Shown: positions 21,633-35,031, counted from the first letter of the stretch. The stretch is DNA of 64,000 nt from Silene latifolia (GCF_048544455.1 NC_133534.1:123714269-123778268); one strand, 5' to 3'. The notes: a model not told the origin generated them from the sequence alone. A program made the numbers and translations.

Positions 21633-21946
21633 TAATCCATCTTTACTCACCTTGTAATTCTCTCAAAATTAGTCTTAATTTAATTGTAATACAATTCTCA
21701 ATATTAATCAAATCATAATCTTTCCTTATTTTCTCTATTGTTCTAGCTTTATTTTGGGTAATTAGAAGATAATTTGGGTTTATTTGGAGGATTGACAACC
21801 TTCCATCAATCATCAAGTACTTCTATTATTATTTGCTTTATTATTTGAAATCATCTTCATAGGTATAATTCTCTCTTAACCTTGTTTAATTATTGTTAAT
21901 AACTTTCATTTATTCAGCATGTTTTGCCTTGTTAGTATCTTATTAG

Positions 21947-23424
21947 TGACAGGGCAGTCGTATACCTATCAAAAATAACCAACTGGCTCTAACTAATATA
22001 GCTAGGGAAGTCGAGTCGATCTCCACAGGGAGGCAAAAATGAGATTTATCTGTTTTAAGTTAGTTTAGTTTAAGTACGATTTCTAAACTAAGAGAGGAGA
22101 CAAGAGAAATTGAGCGATAAAAATAATGGGATTAATAATAAAGAGAGAAAACTAGGATTGTCGGGTCATTAATGAATGTCAGATAATTGCAGCTAAGGTC
22201 ACCAATCGGTCGCTTGTATCGGTCTAAGAGGCAACGAATATCTCCTTCCAGTCTCAATTCGCCCTAATATACTATTAGCTTAGCTTCCGCCCTCACTAAA
22301 GCATCCTAATGTTCACTACAGGTCTCAACCCTTCCAACCTTCCGGTCTAGGTCAAGGCTTACGAAGATTAATTATCTTGTTGTGTCGACTCAAGTAGACA
22401 AGAACAATTATATGCAGTGATTAACAACAAAGACATGATTTAAGCAACAGATCTGCAAACCTAATTAGCAACTAACATCAATTCATTGAATCCCCTAAAT
22501 CCTAGCAGAAGAATTAACTAAACATAATAATGAATAAAGAAAAAGAAAAGGAAGAAGCAAGAACAAACATAATGAAGGAATAAGCAAAAGAGAATTAATA
22601 TAAAAAAGAGAAGAAAGGTTACAGAAGTTTAGAATCCGGCAAAAGAACAAGGTAGCAGCAGTGATTAAGAGTAAAAACAGTGATTAAGAGTATATGATAT
22701 GTGATAAGTGATGTTTATTAACCTAATGACGACTTCCTTATATAGGGAAGTGAAAATAAACAAAAGATAACCTAAACACGGATTAAAAATCCCGAGTATA
22801 ATAGCTAAATACTCGATCGAGGACTTTTATATCACTCGATCGAGCAAATCCAAGCTAAACCTCTCGATCGAGTACTTTAGGTACTCGATCGAACACTTAT
22901 TAAATAGGCACTACTCGATCGAGTAGAAAAAGGAGTCGATCGAAACAATTTTACTCGATCGAGTACTTTCCAGCGCACAATTCCTGCTTCGCACACTGAA
23001 ATTCAAACGGATGGAATTTCTTCGTTACTTGGGCAAATAGGGTGTTTCCAGTGGCGTTGGAAACCTAAGAGTATAAGCTTTCATCTCTATTCATAATCAC
23101 CTGAAAATCAATTGTAGAACTCGAGATATGGGTCTTCAAAGTAGGCACTAGTAATTTGAAGTTCTTCCTTTGCTCGCCTAGCTATCTTACTTCTTTGCGC
23201 ATCACAATTAGTAGTTTTGAAGCTCTGACTCAACTCATCTCCTAAATGCATGCATAGGGACGTGTTTTAGGCTTGATTATGCCCCTTTCCAGTTCATACC
23301 TGTAAATAATACAAGAAAAACCAAAGTAGACAATTCGGGGGACATATGTAACTAAACACTACACAAAATGCATAGAAATGCGTGCAAATGAAGTACAAAA
23401 TACTTATATAAAATACACGCATCA
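21947..23424 (-). repeat. 3' LTR of gag-only Athila-like element
   Basis: 1478 bp, plus strand TGACAGGGCAGTCG...CACGCATCA. TATA box on the minus strand at 22738-22744. Contains a CTCGATCGAG palindrome array at 22795-22975. Confidence 0.93.
22795..22975. repeat. CTCGATCGAG palindrome array in U3
   Basis: About nine sites of the perfect 10-bp palindrome CTCGATCGAG or near versions, often with ACT/AGT arms (ACTCGATCGAGTA). In element orientation it lies about 50-230 bp upstream of the TATA box. The partner array at 27345-27512 has several sites degraded. Confidence 0.85.
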
Positions 23425-25710
23425 AATCTCACCAAACCAAACCTTTGCTTGTCCCCAAGCAAACTATATGCAAAACTAATGGAATAGAAAAGAAAACTCA
23501 GAGCTAGCTACAAATTGTCCACTTAAACCAATTTAATGCAACAAACTAACAGTTATAGCAAAAATGTCAAATGCAAACGAGTTGTTGGATGTTTATAATA
23601 AAGCTGAACTATCGACCTTGCAAGACCATCAAAATCGGACTCTCACGGGTCACTCTTCTCTCATGAAGCAAAGGGTGAAAGAATATATGTAAGAGAAGAA
23701 GAGAAAAACAGTCACTCACCTACACTGCGACCTACATAACATGCATGCAACAAAAATGATAGACGATTCTAATAACATACATACATTCCAACCAAACAAG
23801 GTCATGTCACAGACGAGGGCTTACAAAAATATGGTAAAGTGAGGCAATGGGTAAGAAAAGGCAATACATTTATGGGAATGTGGAGGAATAGGCGGCCAAG
23901 CTAGTACCTAAACAGAACCAAATAACAACATCCGATTCTTACGCAATTATAGAATTAAGCACATGTGCTTTTCATTTGGCACCAAAACTCACCAACCCAA
24001 ACCGAACATATTCTTCAATAGATATAAATAAAGCATAGGAGTGAAACCGTCAACAATCAAACATCTTATTTTTTCATTTTCTTCTCTCTTTTTTTTTTTT
24101 TTTTTTCATTTTCTATATTTTTTTCGATTTTCTTTTTTATCCTCCTTTCCTTCATAAATTACCAACTCCAAATCATCTGATACAAACCAAAATTGGCACA
24201 CTAAATTATATAACGCAAAACATACACTAACTAGCTTGACAAGGCAGGCTAAATTTGGATGTAGTTAAGGGTCAAAAGGCAAATTTGGCTAATGTGGAGT
24301 TAATGGGTAAAAATGAAAGAAAAAGGGGAATGTAAGCGCCTACATGCATGTGACACCAACCACTAACCCGAATGTATGTAGGCAAAAAGCAATTAAATTT
24401 CATATACGTGCAAATTAATGAACATGTTATGCAAGGAGTAACTACTCACATTCCTACATGAAACCGGTCACAAATGACACCAGTTTATACGGCTCTAAAT
24501 CATAGAAATTATAAGTAGCTTGCCAAAATTTTCGGGTCAAGTCTATTCGTTCAGCTTAATTTTAACATTAACTCGTAGATATGCAAAATGACAAAGCTAA
24601 AAAGATAATTAGTTTAATGCAAGGTTTAAGCAAAAAGACAATTGCCGTGCAATTTCATCATTGAAATCTACTGTTCCGACTCAACCTATATGCTAAAATA
24701 AATGTGAATTTTTTTTGATTTTTTCGAATTTTTTGTTTTTTATGATATTTTTGAATTTTATGAAAATGAACAACAATGCATACAGAAATTAAATGTGATA
24801 ACAGAAATGCAATAAAAACATAAATGTAGACACAGATATGGATGCATAACCTCCCCAAACCAAATCGTACAATGCCCTCATTGTACCCAAAAATAAGGAA
24901 AGGAAATGCAAACTAAAAAGGAGAGAGTGGAGATGCGGAAAACTCACAAGAATACGCGAAGAAGGGACCTCCCCAAACCAGCCAGCAACATGGGAGGTCA
25001 CAAACAGCTTCACAGTGGCGTCACGGGAAGCGAATCAAAACGGAAGTACTCGATCGAAAGGGCACAATGATCGATCGAGTGAACCGGGCGTCTAAGCAGT
25101 TCGGTCGAGGAAATAGGGCTCTCGATCTAAAGACCTTCTTTTGCAGGCACTCGATCGAGGAGAAGGTATGTTCGATCGAGTGAAATCAGCAGCAAAAGAG
25201 TACGATCGAGTATAAAAAAAAAACTCGATCGAGCCATCCACGTTAGATTCCTGCAACGATGCAATAAACAGCCCGCGGAACTAACAAAACAAGCTAAATG
25301 TTCCAGTCTATGGTTTAAAAACCAATTATTACACACGCAACAAGAACTTAAAAGCAAATGAACTGAAAATTTAAACTCCGGCTTGCCTCCCGTACAACGC
25401 TAGTTTCAGACAGGTCCCAGCTCGACCTTCTTTTCTTTTAGTCAGCTACTCCGATGGAGCCCAGTCAAAACAACTCAAAGCACGCAGCAATAGATCACAT
25501 AACTGCGCATGTGCTACACAAAAATGTAAGTAGCACCATAAAATAGCAATAGCATAGGAAATTAAAATGAAATAGCATTTAAGTCTAACAAATTTCCTAT
25601 GACAGCTCCTAAAAACATCCACAAAATTATTCCTCCCTCCAGCTAAGGGCGGAATATAGAAGCTTAAATTAACCACGAGTGGAAAATAAGAGAGCTCATG
25701 AGCATTTGAC
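23425..25710 (-). other. 3' untranslated region and PPT of gag-only element
   Basis: About 2.3 kb without a gene. Next to the LTR the minus strand reads GGACAAGCAAAGGTTTGGTTTGGTGAGATT, matching the Athila pre-LTR context. It holds a poly-T run at 24087-24106 and a second CTCGATCGAG array at 25045-25240. Confidence 0.75.
25045..25240. repeat. CTCGATCGAG palindrome array, internal
   Basis: Seven to eight sites such as TACTCGATCGAAAG, GATCGATCGAGTG, CACTCGATCGAGGAG and AACTCGATCGAGCC, the same motif as in the LTRs of this element. Confidence 0.8.
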
Positions 25711-26427
25711 TCAAAAATAACGCGAGTATAATCCGGCAATCGACGGGTTTATATTGTGAGGTGGAGGAATCTGGTCTTCTAAAGGAGAAGGTGGGTATTC
25801 ATCCCAAATGCAAGGGACAGTAAAGTCAATTGGGTCCTCAACAATAGGTTCATCCATAATATCGTCATAACTATCCAATTAAACCTCAAGACTGTCAAAA
25901 ATTTTCTCCTCACTCTCCATAGGGTCGGACTCGTCAGTAGGGAAGTTCTAAAAGAGACCTTCCCAGTCGTCCTCACTATCTGTGCAAGAATCATAGAGGG
26001 GTTCTAAATTATCCTTATAAAAGGGATTATCAACCACGCTAATGGTCTCCTCTATTTTTCCGTCAGTATTTCCTAAAACGGTTTCTAAGGTCTCACCCAC
26101 CCCCTCATCTGAGTCAACATGAAGAGAGAAATTGGGTTTAACAGTTTCAGTAGCAAACCATTCAAAAAATTCTAATACCTCTTTTACGGGGATTCCTTCG
26201 AAATCCCACTTACCATTAGCCTCGAGGTATGCTCGCGTAGGGGCATTAATTCCCCGGATGATAGACTGGCATATTTGGAGTCCCGAAAGCATTCCTCGTC
26301 TTGGTTTGAGCCACTCCTCCCACCTGTCTATATAAGAACCAAAACTTTCGTTCTCTCTCTGTGGAAAGTTAAGAACGAAAGACATCAGAACAGTCTCAAG
26401 GAACCGAGGTTCGTTGAGACAAGACAT
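25711..26427 (-). pseudogene. gag: Short Gag-like protein of the gag-only element (two in-frame stops)
   Basis: ATG at 26427 opens a 159-codon frame (MSCLNEPRFLETVL..., with NFPQRENESFGSYIDRWEEW), a retrotransposon Gag core pattern: the W-rich helix typical of Gypsy Gag (SYIDRWEEWLKP) lies near residues 31-44. TAG at 25948-25950 stops it, but the same frame continues through a TAA (25879-25881) to TGA 25711-25713, giving 238 codons in all, with an acidic, Pro-rich tail. No zinc knuckle and no protease are present. Two single changes separate it from an open frame. Start lies 34 bp past the primer site, so the leader is very short. Confidence 0.7.
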
Positions 26428-26460
26428 AGACTAAATAAAAACAGATAAAACTACGCTGCA

Positions 26461-26478
26461 TCCCCGGCAACGGCGCCA
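26461..26478 (-). promoter_or_regulatory. Primer binding site of gag-only element, tRNA-Asp type
   Basis: Minus strand TGGCGCCGTTGCCGGGGA, identical to the inner Athila site at 7617-7634, five bases from the 5' LTR. Confidence 0.9.
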
Positions 26479-26483
26479 AAATT

Positions 26484-27961
26484 TGACAGGGCAGTCGTAT
26501 ACCTATCAAAAATAACCAACTGGCTCTAACTAATATAGATAGGGAAGTCGGGTCAATCTCCACAAGGAGGCAAAAATGAGATTTAACTGTTTTAGGTTAG
26601 TCTAGTTTGAGTACGATTTCTAAACTAAGAGAGGAGACCAGAGAAATTGAGCGATAAAAATAATGGGATTAACAATAAAGAGAGAGAACTAGGATTGTCG
26701 GGTCATTAATGAATGTCAGATAATTGTAGCTAAGGTCACAAATCGGTCGCTTGTATCGGTCTAAGGGGCAACAAATATCTCCTTCCGGTCTCAATTCGCC
26801 CTAAAATACTATTAGCTTAGCTTCCGCCCTCACTAAAGCATCCTAATGTTCACTGCAGGTCTCACCCCTTCCAACCTTCCGGTCTAGGTCAAGGCTTACC
26901 AAGATTAATTATCTAGTTGTGTCGACTCAAGTAGACAAGAACAATTATATGCAGTTATTAACAACAAAGACATGATTTAAGTAACAGATCTGCAAACCTA
27001 ATTAGCAACTAACATCAATTCATTGAATCCCCTAAATCCTAGTAGAACAATTAGCTAAACATAATAATGAATAAAGCAAAAGAAAAGGAAGAAGCAAGAA
27101 CAAACATAATGAAGGAATAAGCAAAAGAGAATTAATATAAAAAAGAGAAGGAAGGTTACAGAAGTTTAGAATCCGGCAAAAGAACAAGGTAGCAGCAGTG
27201 ATTAAGAGTAAAAATAGTGATTAAGAGTATATGAAATGTGATAAGTGATGTTTATTAACCTAATGACGACTTTCTTATATAGGGAAGTGAAAATGAACAA
27301 AAGATAACCTAAACACGGATTAAAAATCCCGAGTATAATAGCTAAATTCTCGATCGAGGACTTTTATATCACTCGATCTAGCAAATCCAAGCTAAAACCT
27401 CTCGACCGAGTACTTTAGGTACTCGATCGAACACTTATTAAATAGGCACTTCTCGATCAAGTAGAAAAAGGAGTCGATCAAACACAATTGTACTCGATCG
27501 AGTACTTTCCAGCGCACAATTCCTGATTCGCGCACTGAAATTAAAATGGCTGGCATTTCTTCGTTACTTGGGCAAACATGGCGTTTCTAGTGGCGTTGGA
27601 AATCTAAGAGGACAAGCTTTCATATCCAATTAGAATCACCAGAAAATATGTTGTAGAACTCGAGATATGTGTCTTCAAATTAGGCACTAGTAATTTGAAG
27701 TTCTTCCTTTGCTCGCCTAGCTATCTTACTTCTTTGCGCATCACAATTAGTAGGTTTCAAGCTCCGACTCAACTCATCTCCTAAATGCATGCATAGGGAC
27801 GTGTTTTAGGCTTGATTATGGCCCTTTCCTGTTCATACCTGTAAATAAAACAAGAGAAACCAAAGTAGACAATTCAGGGGACATTTGTTGCTAAACACTG
27901 CACAAAATGCATAGAAATGCGTGCAAATGAAGTACAAAATACATATAAAATACTCGCATCA
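26484..27961 (-). repeat. 5' LTR of gag-only Athila-like element
   Basis: 1478 bp, same length as its partner. TATA box on the minus strand at 27275-27282. Palindrome array 27345-27512 with several CG to CA/TG type changes compared with 22795-22975. Confidence 0.93.
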
Positions 27962-28048
27962 ATTAGCATGCTAAACTTGATCATAAGTGAGTAGTTTCCT
28001 TAGCTAGGGTTAATGTGGAATTAGGGGAAATCAACATGGGGAATGATT

Positions 28049-29330
28049 TGTTGGAGTGTCCCCGACAATAATGCGATCACAATTGTCGATCATGATGATC
28101 ACATGTTTAAATCTCATATTTAAGAATACATGAGGGAAAGTAATACTTTACAATCAACTGGTCCACATATATCAATAATGATTGGTTGACCAGAGTTTAA
28201 CATTACTATCGTACGACGGTGGTGATAAGTTTATACCTTGAGGTCATACCTATAGGGTAATACTCTTAATTGATTATTTAATTAATCGCATGCCGATACG
28301 AGTTAATTAAATTGCTTAAAATTGATGGATGATTTTGTGAGTAAAATTAACGTTTCTCATTGTAATTCGATTAAATAAGATACGGTCTAAGTAATCGAAT
28401 TGTTTTATTACTTAGATTAATTTATTGTTTACGAAACAATTTAAAGAGATTGAATAATTTATTATAAATACAAGTTGTTGTAATTTATAATTCGATAAAC
28501 CATTTTTGTACAAGTAATTAAGAATTACTAGTTAATTTTGTATGTGACATATTTTATTAATATGTTGATTTTTAATATGTTAAAAATACATTATATTGTG
28601 ACATGTCATGTAACATGTGACATATGACAAAATTGACAAATGACAAAATGAAATGGACTTTCCATTTTATGTTTGTACCGAAAAATGGAGGGAGGATTAA
28701 GGTTTATATTGGGTTGTTTATTTTAAATGGAAACACAATGATTAAGACCCTACTCATAGCCATGCACACCTACTCTAATCTTGAGAAGAACAAAGACCAT
28801 GCATTGGCCTCTAGTTACCCACCCCCCCCCCCCCAAACCGGTTTTCTACTTGAAAAAGGCAAATGTTTTTCTTCTATAATTATTCAATTCTACACTTTAT
28901 ATTTTTCTAGTGTTAGAAAAATAACATAACTCTCTACATTTTGTGAAAAACTTAGAAAAAAAGAACACACAAAATCCTCTCCTCTTGACCGAGAAGGAGA
29001 GAACAAAAATCCATTTTTGTGTCAAGTTTAAGTAAGATTTTAATTAATACTAGATCATATTAATTATTATTTTTAAGGGTATTGCTTTGGGTATAATTCC
29101 TTAGGAGAGATTCTTCACTTGAATCTTATTCTTCCATCTTTGGAAAGCTCAAGAACTAGTAAGAATGTGAACTTACTAGTGCCCATTTATACGAAATACT
29201 CAATGTAAGAATTGATCTTCTCCTTATACTCGTAATTGTTTTGCATGCATAAGATCCGATTTAATTTTATGACTAAATTAAACTATCATACTATGAATAT
29301 TTAAACATTTGAGATTAATGAATCCTAACA
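28049..29330 (+). repeat. 5' LTR of outer Copia
   Basis: 1282 bp, TGTTGGAGTGTCCCC...AATCCTAACA. Contains a C run at 28822-28834. The spurious frame at 28624-28929 is shadow. Confidence 0.92.
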
Positions 29331-29332
29331 AG

Positions 29333-29344
29333 TGGTATCAGAGC
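29333..29344 (+). promoter_or_regulatory. Primer binding site of outer Copia, initiator tRNA-Met type
   Basis: TGGTATCAGAGC two bases after the 5' LTR, the standard plant Copia site. Confidence 0.92.
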
Positions 29345-31439
29345 ACAAGGTTGTTGCATGCAAAATCGGGTTTGTTTTTCCGAGTTAATTAGTTAACAAA
29401 TAAAACTTGTTATTTAGGATTTATGAAGATAAATCACGAAATAATTTTGCATGTTAAAATTTTCTGGTCCTAAATGGATTTTAGGTCATATGGGATGATT
29501 TATGGATTTTATTGTTCATTATATATATTATTGACATTAAAATGTGATTTTTATGAAGAAAATGTCATTTTTTGACGAAAATAGTTAAACTTCGAATTTT
29601 TTAGTGATTTTTGGATATGTTTTCACATATATTATATACTAGTTCCATGTTAAATTTCATGAAAAACTAAGTTATTTTGCATAAAATATGGGTTTTACAA
29701 TTCAAAATCGAATTTAAAGGGTTTATTAGGTTAATATGAGTTATATTTCGAATCTGGTCATGCAACTTTTATATATTGTTACATGCATTCTTACTCAGTG
29801 TGTGTAAAAATATTAGACGGATTGAACTTCTTTTGCATGATTTATGAATTTTTGAGTAAAAATTCAATAAATAGTGACTTAAATTAGTCTATAATGCTAA
29901 AACATATTTCATGACTAAAGAAAAACGTCATATGTTGCATTTTATCCCACATTTCAGATCTAAAAGTGAAAGTTGATTGAAATTAATTTTCTCATATTTT
30001 AATGGTCATATTTGATAAAACCGATAAACCACAACAATGTTTTTCTCGAAAAAAAATTTCGAAATTTTTAACCTATGTTTTGAAAATTATAAGTGTCATG
30101 GTATTTTTCGATAATGTTCATGAGTTTGAATTTCAAATTTTGAAATTATTTGAAATTATTATAATTTAATTTGGAGTTTATAATATAAAAATGTATTTTT
30201 GGGTCCATTATGAACAATAATAAGAAATCAAGTTGAATTATTGTCAAAATGTTAGTGAAGACTAAGTTTTAAGTCTTAAGAGGGTTAGGGTAATTAACAT
30301 GAACATAAATATGACCTTATGTAACATATTATGATTTTAACAAGTTATAATCACGCAAATCCATAAAAACCGATAAAATATACGATATCGGCTCTTAAAA
30401 GGCTATTTAGCATAAAATTAAGCATGTTGATACATATTTTAATGCCGCATTTTATTTATGATTGTCATATTTTTGATTTATATAATTTTTGAATTATGTA
30501 ATTTTACTTAGTATGACCTTAGTTTTAATTGGTATTACCCGAAATGCATGGGAATATCGATTCGGTTGTAATTATTGTGATCTTGTATCACCGTTTTGTA
30601 ATTTAATATATTTATTTTTATTACAAATGTATAATAGGAAATTATGTAATTTTTATTTATTATTTTGTAATTTCCCGGAGTTTCCATGAAGACGGTGTTA
30701 CCTCGAGATGCGTGCCAAGACCGAATTTCAAGGAACCAAGGAGTTAGTTTCCGAATTTGTAATAGTTTATTAGATTTACTATTTTAGGAAGGCCATACTA
30801 GGACTTTATATTTATGCTTTGCATTTTCTTTATATGTTTGCATGAATCGCTAAATCGCCATAACTAAACATGCATTATATTTAATCGAGTCTTCGACCGC
30901 GTCAATTATAATTATCGTAGTTCACCGCTTTAGTTCACTTAAAACGTGATAGATAATAAATTGACATGACCTCTCGCTAAATTAATAATTGATATTTAGC
31001 CTTACCAAATAGTAGAACCCACGAAACCCAATTTCATAAGGGAGTTAATCCGGCTTCACCGTAATACAAACCTTGTTACGTTGGGTAAGTGTGTAGTAAA
31101 ATGTTATTACTTCAAAATTTGGATGGAGCTCAACGGAAGTATTCGTGACCGTAGTCGCATGTGTTCCGGGCTAAAGATAAATATTAGGGTAATTTTATCG
31201 ACCGAGAGTTCTAGAAGTAGAATCGATTAAAGAGTTAACCCACCGAGTTATATTGATAAGAGATGAATCGGCTCACCGTGCCCGAATTTATATGAATTTG
31301 GATCTCGGGATCATTTATAATAGTTGGGTAGAGGTCACTATATAAATGTTTAAAAATTTGTTTAAAATGTTTGCAAATTTGATCAAATGACAAATGTTAA
31401 TATTTCCTTTACCTCCATATTTGTAGTTTATATATCGCA
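29345..31439 (+). other. Untranslated leader of outer Copia
   Basis: About 2.1 kb, AT-rich, no gene. Collinear with 36670-38793 and, reversed, with 55703-57968: shared landmarks include TTCACCGTAATACAAACCTTG near 31055 and GTTCACCGCTTTAGTTCACTT near 30920. Such long shared leaders suggest packaging or translation signals. Confidence 0.7.
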
Positions 31440-34400
31440 ATAGATCCTTCTAAAGCAACTACACCTATTACCATTAAGTCTTGTCATAACTTATTTGACG
31501 ATATTTGCTCCAACCACAATCTCGATACTACTAGAGCGCTTCAATTTGGGATCGGTTCCGATGGAAACCTTAATTTCATTACTTGCCCCATACCTCCTAC
31601 TAAGACTAGATCTTTTGCGCATATTTCTCGGGAAGACCATCTCGCTAAATCTATGGAATCCTTATCTTTGGAAGAAAGTGATGCCAAATCTAGTGGGAGT
31701 CCTAACAAGAAAGCTCTTGCACCTAAAGGAAAATGGTTCAAAAGGAAGGGAATGAAAGGTAGAGGATTCAACAATGGGAACAAGATGGCTAGTGGGACTA
31801 CCAAAGGAGCCAAAGTTGATGATGAATGCCATTATTGTCATGGCATGGGACATTGGATGAGAAATTTCCCCATATATTTGGGAAATATTAGGGATGGACT
31901 TGTTATTCCACTCGGTAAAATTCCTTCTGAAATTTATGTTATTGATGTAAATTTTACTTCCACCACAACGTGGGTATTAGATACCGGTTGCGGTTCTCAC
32001 CTTTGTAATCATTTACAGGGGCTAAGAAACGTGGAAAAGCTAAGCAAGGGCGATGTTGATCTCCGTCTTGGGAATGGAGCTAGGGTAGCGGCTACATCCA
32101 AGGGAACTTATGTGCTTGTTTTAGCAAATGGATTTGAGTTGTATTTCCATAATTGTTTTTATGTACCTTCTCTTTCTAAGAACATTATTTCAATTGCTAT
32201 GTTAGACATAGAAGGTTTTAATTTTGCCATTAAAAACAATTGTTGTATTTTTTCAAGAAATGACTTGGTCATAGGCCGAGGCTCTTCTATTAATGGCATT
32301 TATGTTCTAGAAACTTCTAATCCAAGTAAATACATCTATAATATACAATCAAAGAAACTCAAATCAAGTGATCCAAATGAATCGTACATTTGGCATTGTC
32401 GATTGGGTCATATCAATGAGAATCGCATTAAAAGATTAGTTTCCACTAATGCTATTAAACCATTCGATTTTCAATCATATGGTATATGCGAGTCTGGTCT
32501 CCTAAGAAAAATGACTCATAATCCTTTTAGTGGTAAAGGGACTCGAGCTAGTGAACTATTGGGACTTATACATACCGATGTATGTTGACCAATGACCATC
32601 ACCGCTAGGGAAAATTATGACTACTTCATAACCTTCACCGATGATTTAAGTAGATATGAGTATATCTACTTAATGAAGTATAAGAGTGAAGCTTTTGAGA
32701 AATTTAAAGAATTTCAAAATGAAGTAGAAAACCAATTGAACAAAAGGATAAAGGCACTACGATCCGATCGTGGTGGAGAGTATCTTAGTAATGAATTTAA
32801 TTCACACTTGAAAGGTTGTGGCATTGTGTCACAACTCACTCCACCCGGTACACCACAACTTAATGGTGTTGCCGAAAGGAGAAATCGAACCCTACTAGAT
32901 ATGGTTCGATCCATGATGAGTCAAACCGAGTTACCCGACTCGTTTTGGGGATTTGCAATCCAAACCGCAATCAAATCATTGAATAATAGTCCAACAAAGG
33001 CAACCGAAAAGACTCCATGTGATATGTGGAAAGGAAGGGTTCCTAATTTATCCTATATGAAGATTTGGGGATGTAATGCTTACGTTAAGGCAAAGACCGA
33101 CAACAAGCTTGCCTCACGATCTAAAACAATGCCTCTTTGTAGGTTACCCCACTACCTCCAGAGGATATTACTTCTACAAACCTCAAGAAAACAAAGTATT
33201 TGTGTCTAATGAGGTTGTCTTCTTAGAAAGTGAGTTTATTTCTAAGAGACAGAGTGGGAGAAATTTTGAACTTGATGAAGTTCAAGAGCCACAAGCCGAA
33301 GTAGAGACGCATAAAGACGCTCCTTCGTCATCTAATTCTGTTGTTAATCCTCAACCGAGAAGGTCGGGTCGAGTTTCTCACCATCCTGATAGATATGTTG
33401 GACTTATCGAAGAGGATGGGACCCTCGATGTGTTGCCTTTAGAAAGTGACGAACCCGCCACCTACAAAGCTGCAATCTCTAGTCCTAATTCAGCTTTATG
33501 GCTTGAGGCCATGAAATCCGAAATGAGTTCTATGCATGAAAATCAAGTCTGGAACTTGGTGGATTTGCCTGAAGGGGCAAGACCTCTTCAGTGAAAATGG
33601 ATCTTCAAACTAAAGAATGGCATATAAGAACATGATGATGTCTACAAGGCTAGGCTAGTGGCAACAGGTTTTACTCAAGTTCATGGTCTTCACTATGACG
33701 AAACCTTTTCCCCCGTGGCTATGCTAAGATCAATTCAGATACTGTTAGCGATCGCCGCATTTCATGATTATGAAACATGGTAAATGGATGTCAAGACCGC
33801 TTTTCTAAATGGGCGTTTAGAAGAAGAGGTGTACATGATACTACCCGAAGGTTTTGTCGATCCTAAAAATCCTAACAAAGTATGCAAGCTTAAGAGATCC
33901 ATTTATGGTGTTAAGCAAGAATCAAGAAGTTGGAACCATCGATTTAATCATGTCATAAAAGAAAATGGTTTTACTCGAAGTATTGAGGAACCATGTTTAT
34001 CCATGAAGTTCAATGGGAGCAATGTTGTGTTCCTAATATTGTATGTGGATGACATACTACTCATTGGAAATGACATTCCGATGTTGTCTTCCGTTAAGGA
34101 GTGGTTGGGTAACCACTTCCAAATGAAGGCTTTAGGATAAGCACAACGCATATTAGGTATCCGGATCTATAGAGATAGACCCAAAAGGATATTGGCATTA
34201 AGTCAAGAATCTTATGTTGATAAGATTCTTCGACGCTTCAGCATGGACCAATCCAAAAGAGGCTTGGTTACTATGGTTAGTGGGACCATATTGAGCAAGT
34301 CTCAATCACCCACCGAACCCAAAGATGTTGAACGCATGAAGTTGATCCCTTATGCTTCCGCCGTTGGATCAATCATATATGCCATGATATGCACTCGTCC

Positions 34401-35031
34401 AGATGTCTCGTATGTTTTGAGCATGACGAGTAGATATCAAGGAAATCCTAGTGAGAGTCACTGGATTGCAGTCAAGAACATCCTTAAATACTTGCGAAGG
34501 ACTAAGGATTATGTGTTAATGTTTGGAGGTGACGCCGAGCTCTATGTTAAGGGTTACACGGACTCCAGTTTTCAAACAGATAGAGATGGCATGAAATCAC
34601 AAGCTGGATTTGTTTTCATGCTCAATGGTGGTGCCGTTAACTGGAGAAGCTTCAAGGAAGCTGTGACTACGGATTCTACAACGGAGGCTGAGTACATAGC
34701 AGTATCAGAAGCTGCCAAGGAAGCTGCATGGATCAATCAATTCTTGGAAGGGCTATAAGTAGTACCTACCGCCAATGATCCCATTACTGTCTATTGTGAC
34801 AACAATGGGACTATCTTCTAAGCTAAAGAGCCCAAGTCTAGTAAGAGATCTAGACATGTACTTAGAAAATTCCATGTAATTAGAGATTTCATTGAAAGGA
34901 AGGAAATTGCGATTGTTAAGGTGGGGACGAATGATAACATTGCTGATCTGCTCACCAAGCCTTTATCGCAGGCTAAACATGATGGACATGTTGCGTCCAT
35001 GGGACTTAAACGCATGCCAGTTTTATGTTAG
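31440..35031 (+). pseudogene. gag-pol: Outer Copia gag-pol polyprotein (seven stops, one frameshift)
   Basis: The frame is open from about 31440, where ATA stands where a start might be. Domains in order: a short Gag remnant with basic stretch; zinc knuckle CHYCHGMGHWMRNF whose last Cys is Phe; protease WVLDTGCGSHLC; pre-integrase finger with second CxxC Cys lost (CESG); integrase with D, D and E motifs visible (FTDDLSRY, LRSDRGGEY, GVAERRNRTLLD); RT with intact YVDD (34042-34053); RNase H (GYTDSSF, STTEAEYIA, YCDNNGTI). Stops: TGA 32586, TGA 33592, TAA 33625, TAA 33781, TAA 34138, TAA 34756, TAA 34819; frame change near 33125. Natural end TAG 35029-35031. Several stops are single changes of Gln, Glu, Gly or Cys codons. 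Confidence 0.9.

Larger units (their letters stand above)
21947..27961 (-). mobile_element. Gag-only Athila-like Gypsy element (TR-GAG type), reverse strand
   Basis: Two 1478-bp LTRs (21947-23424 and 26484-27961) flank 3059 bp. TSD ATTAG at 21942-21946 and 27962-27966. The reversed tRNA-Asp-type primer site (26461-26478) lies beside the right LTR and the PPT beside the left one, so the element reads leftwards. The only coding trace is a gag-like frame; no protease, RT or integrase. Inserted in the outer Athila 3' LTR. Confidence 0.92.

Noticed and set aside
22795..22975. CRISPR-like array of CTCGATCGAG repeats
   Set aside because: Repeats are too short, irregularly spaced and mutated; the setting is a plant LTR promoter region.
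25446..25739. 97-codon minus-strand frame downstream of the gag-only Gag
   Set aside because: It is in a different frame from the Gag continuation and shows no motif.
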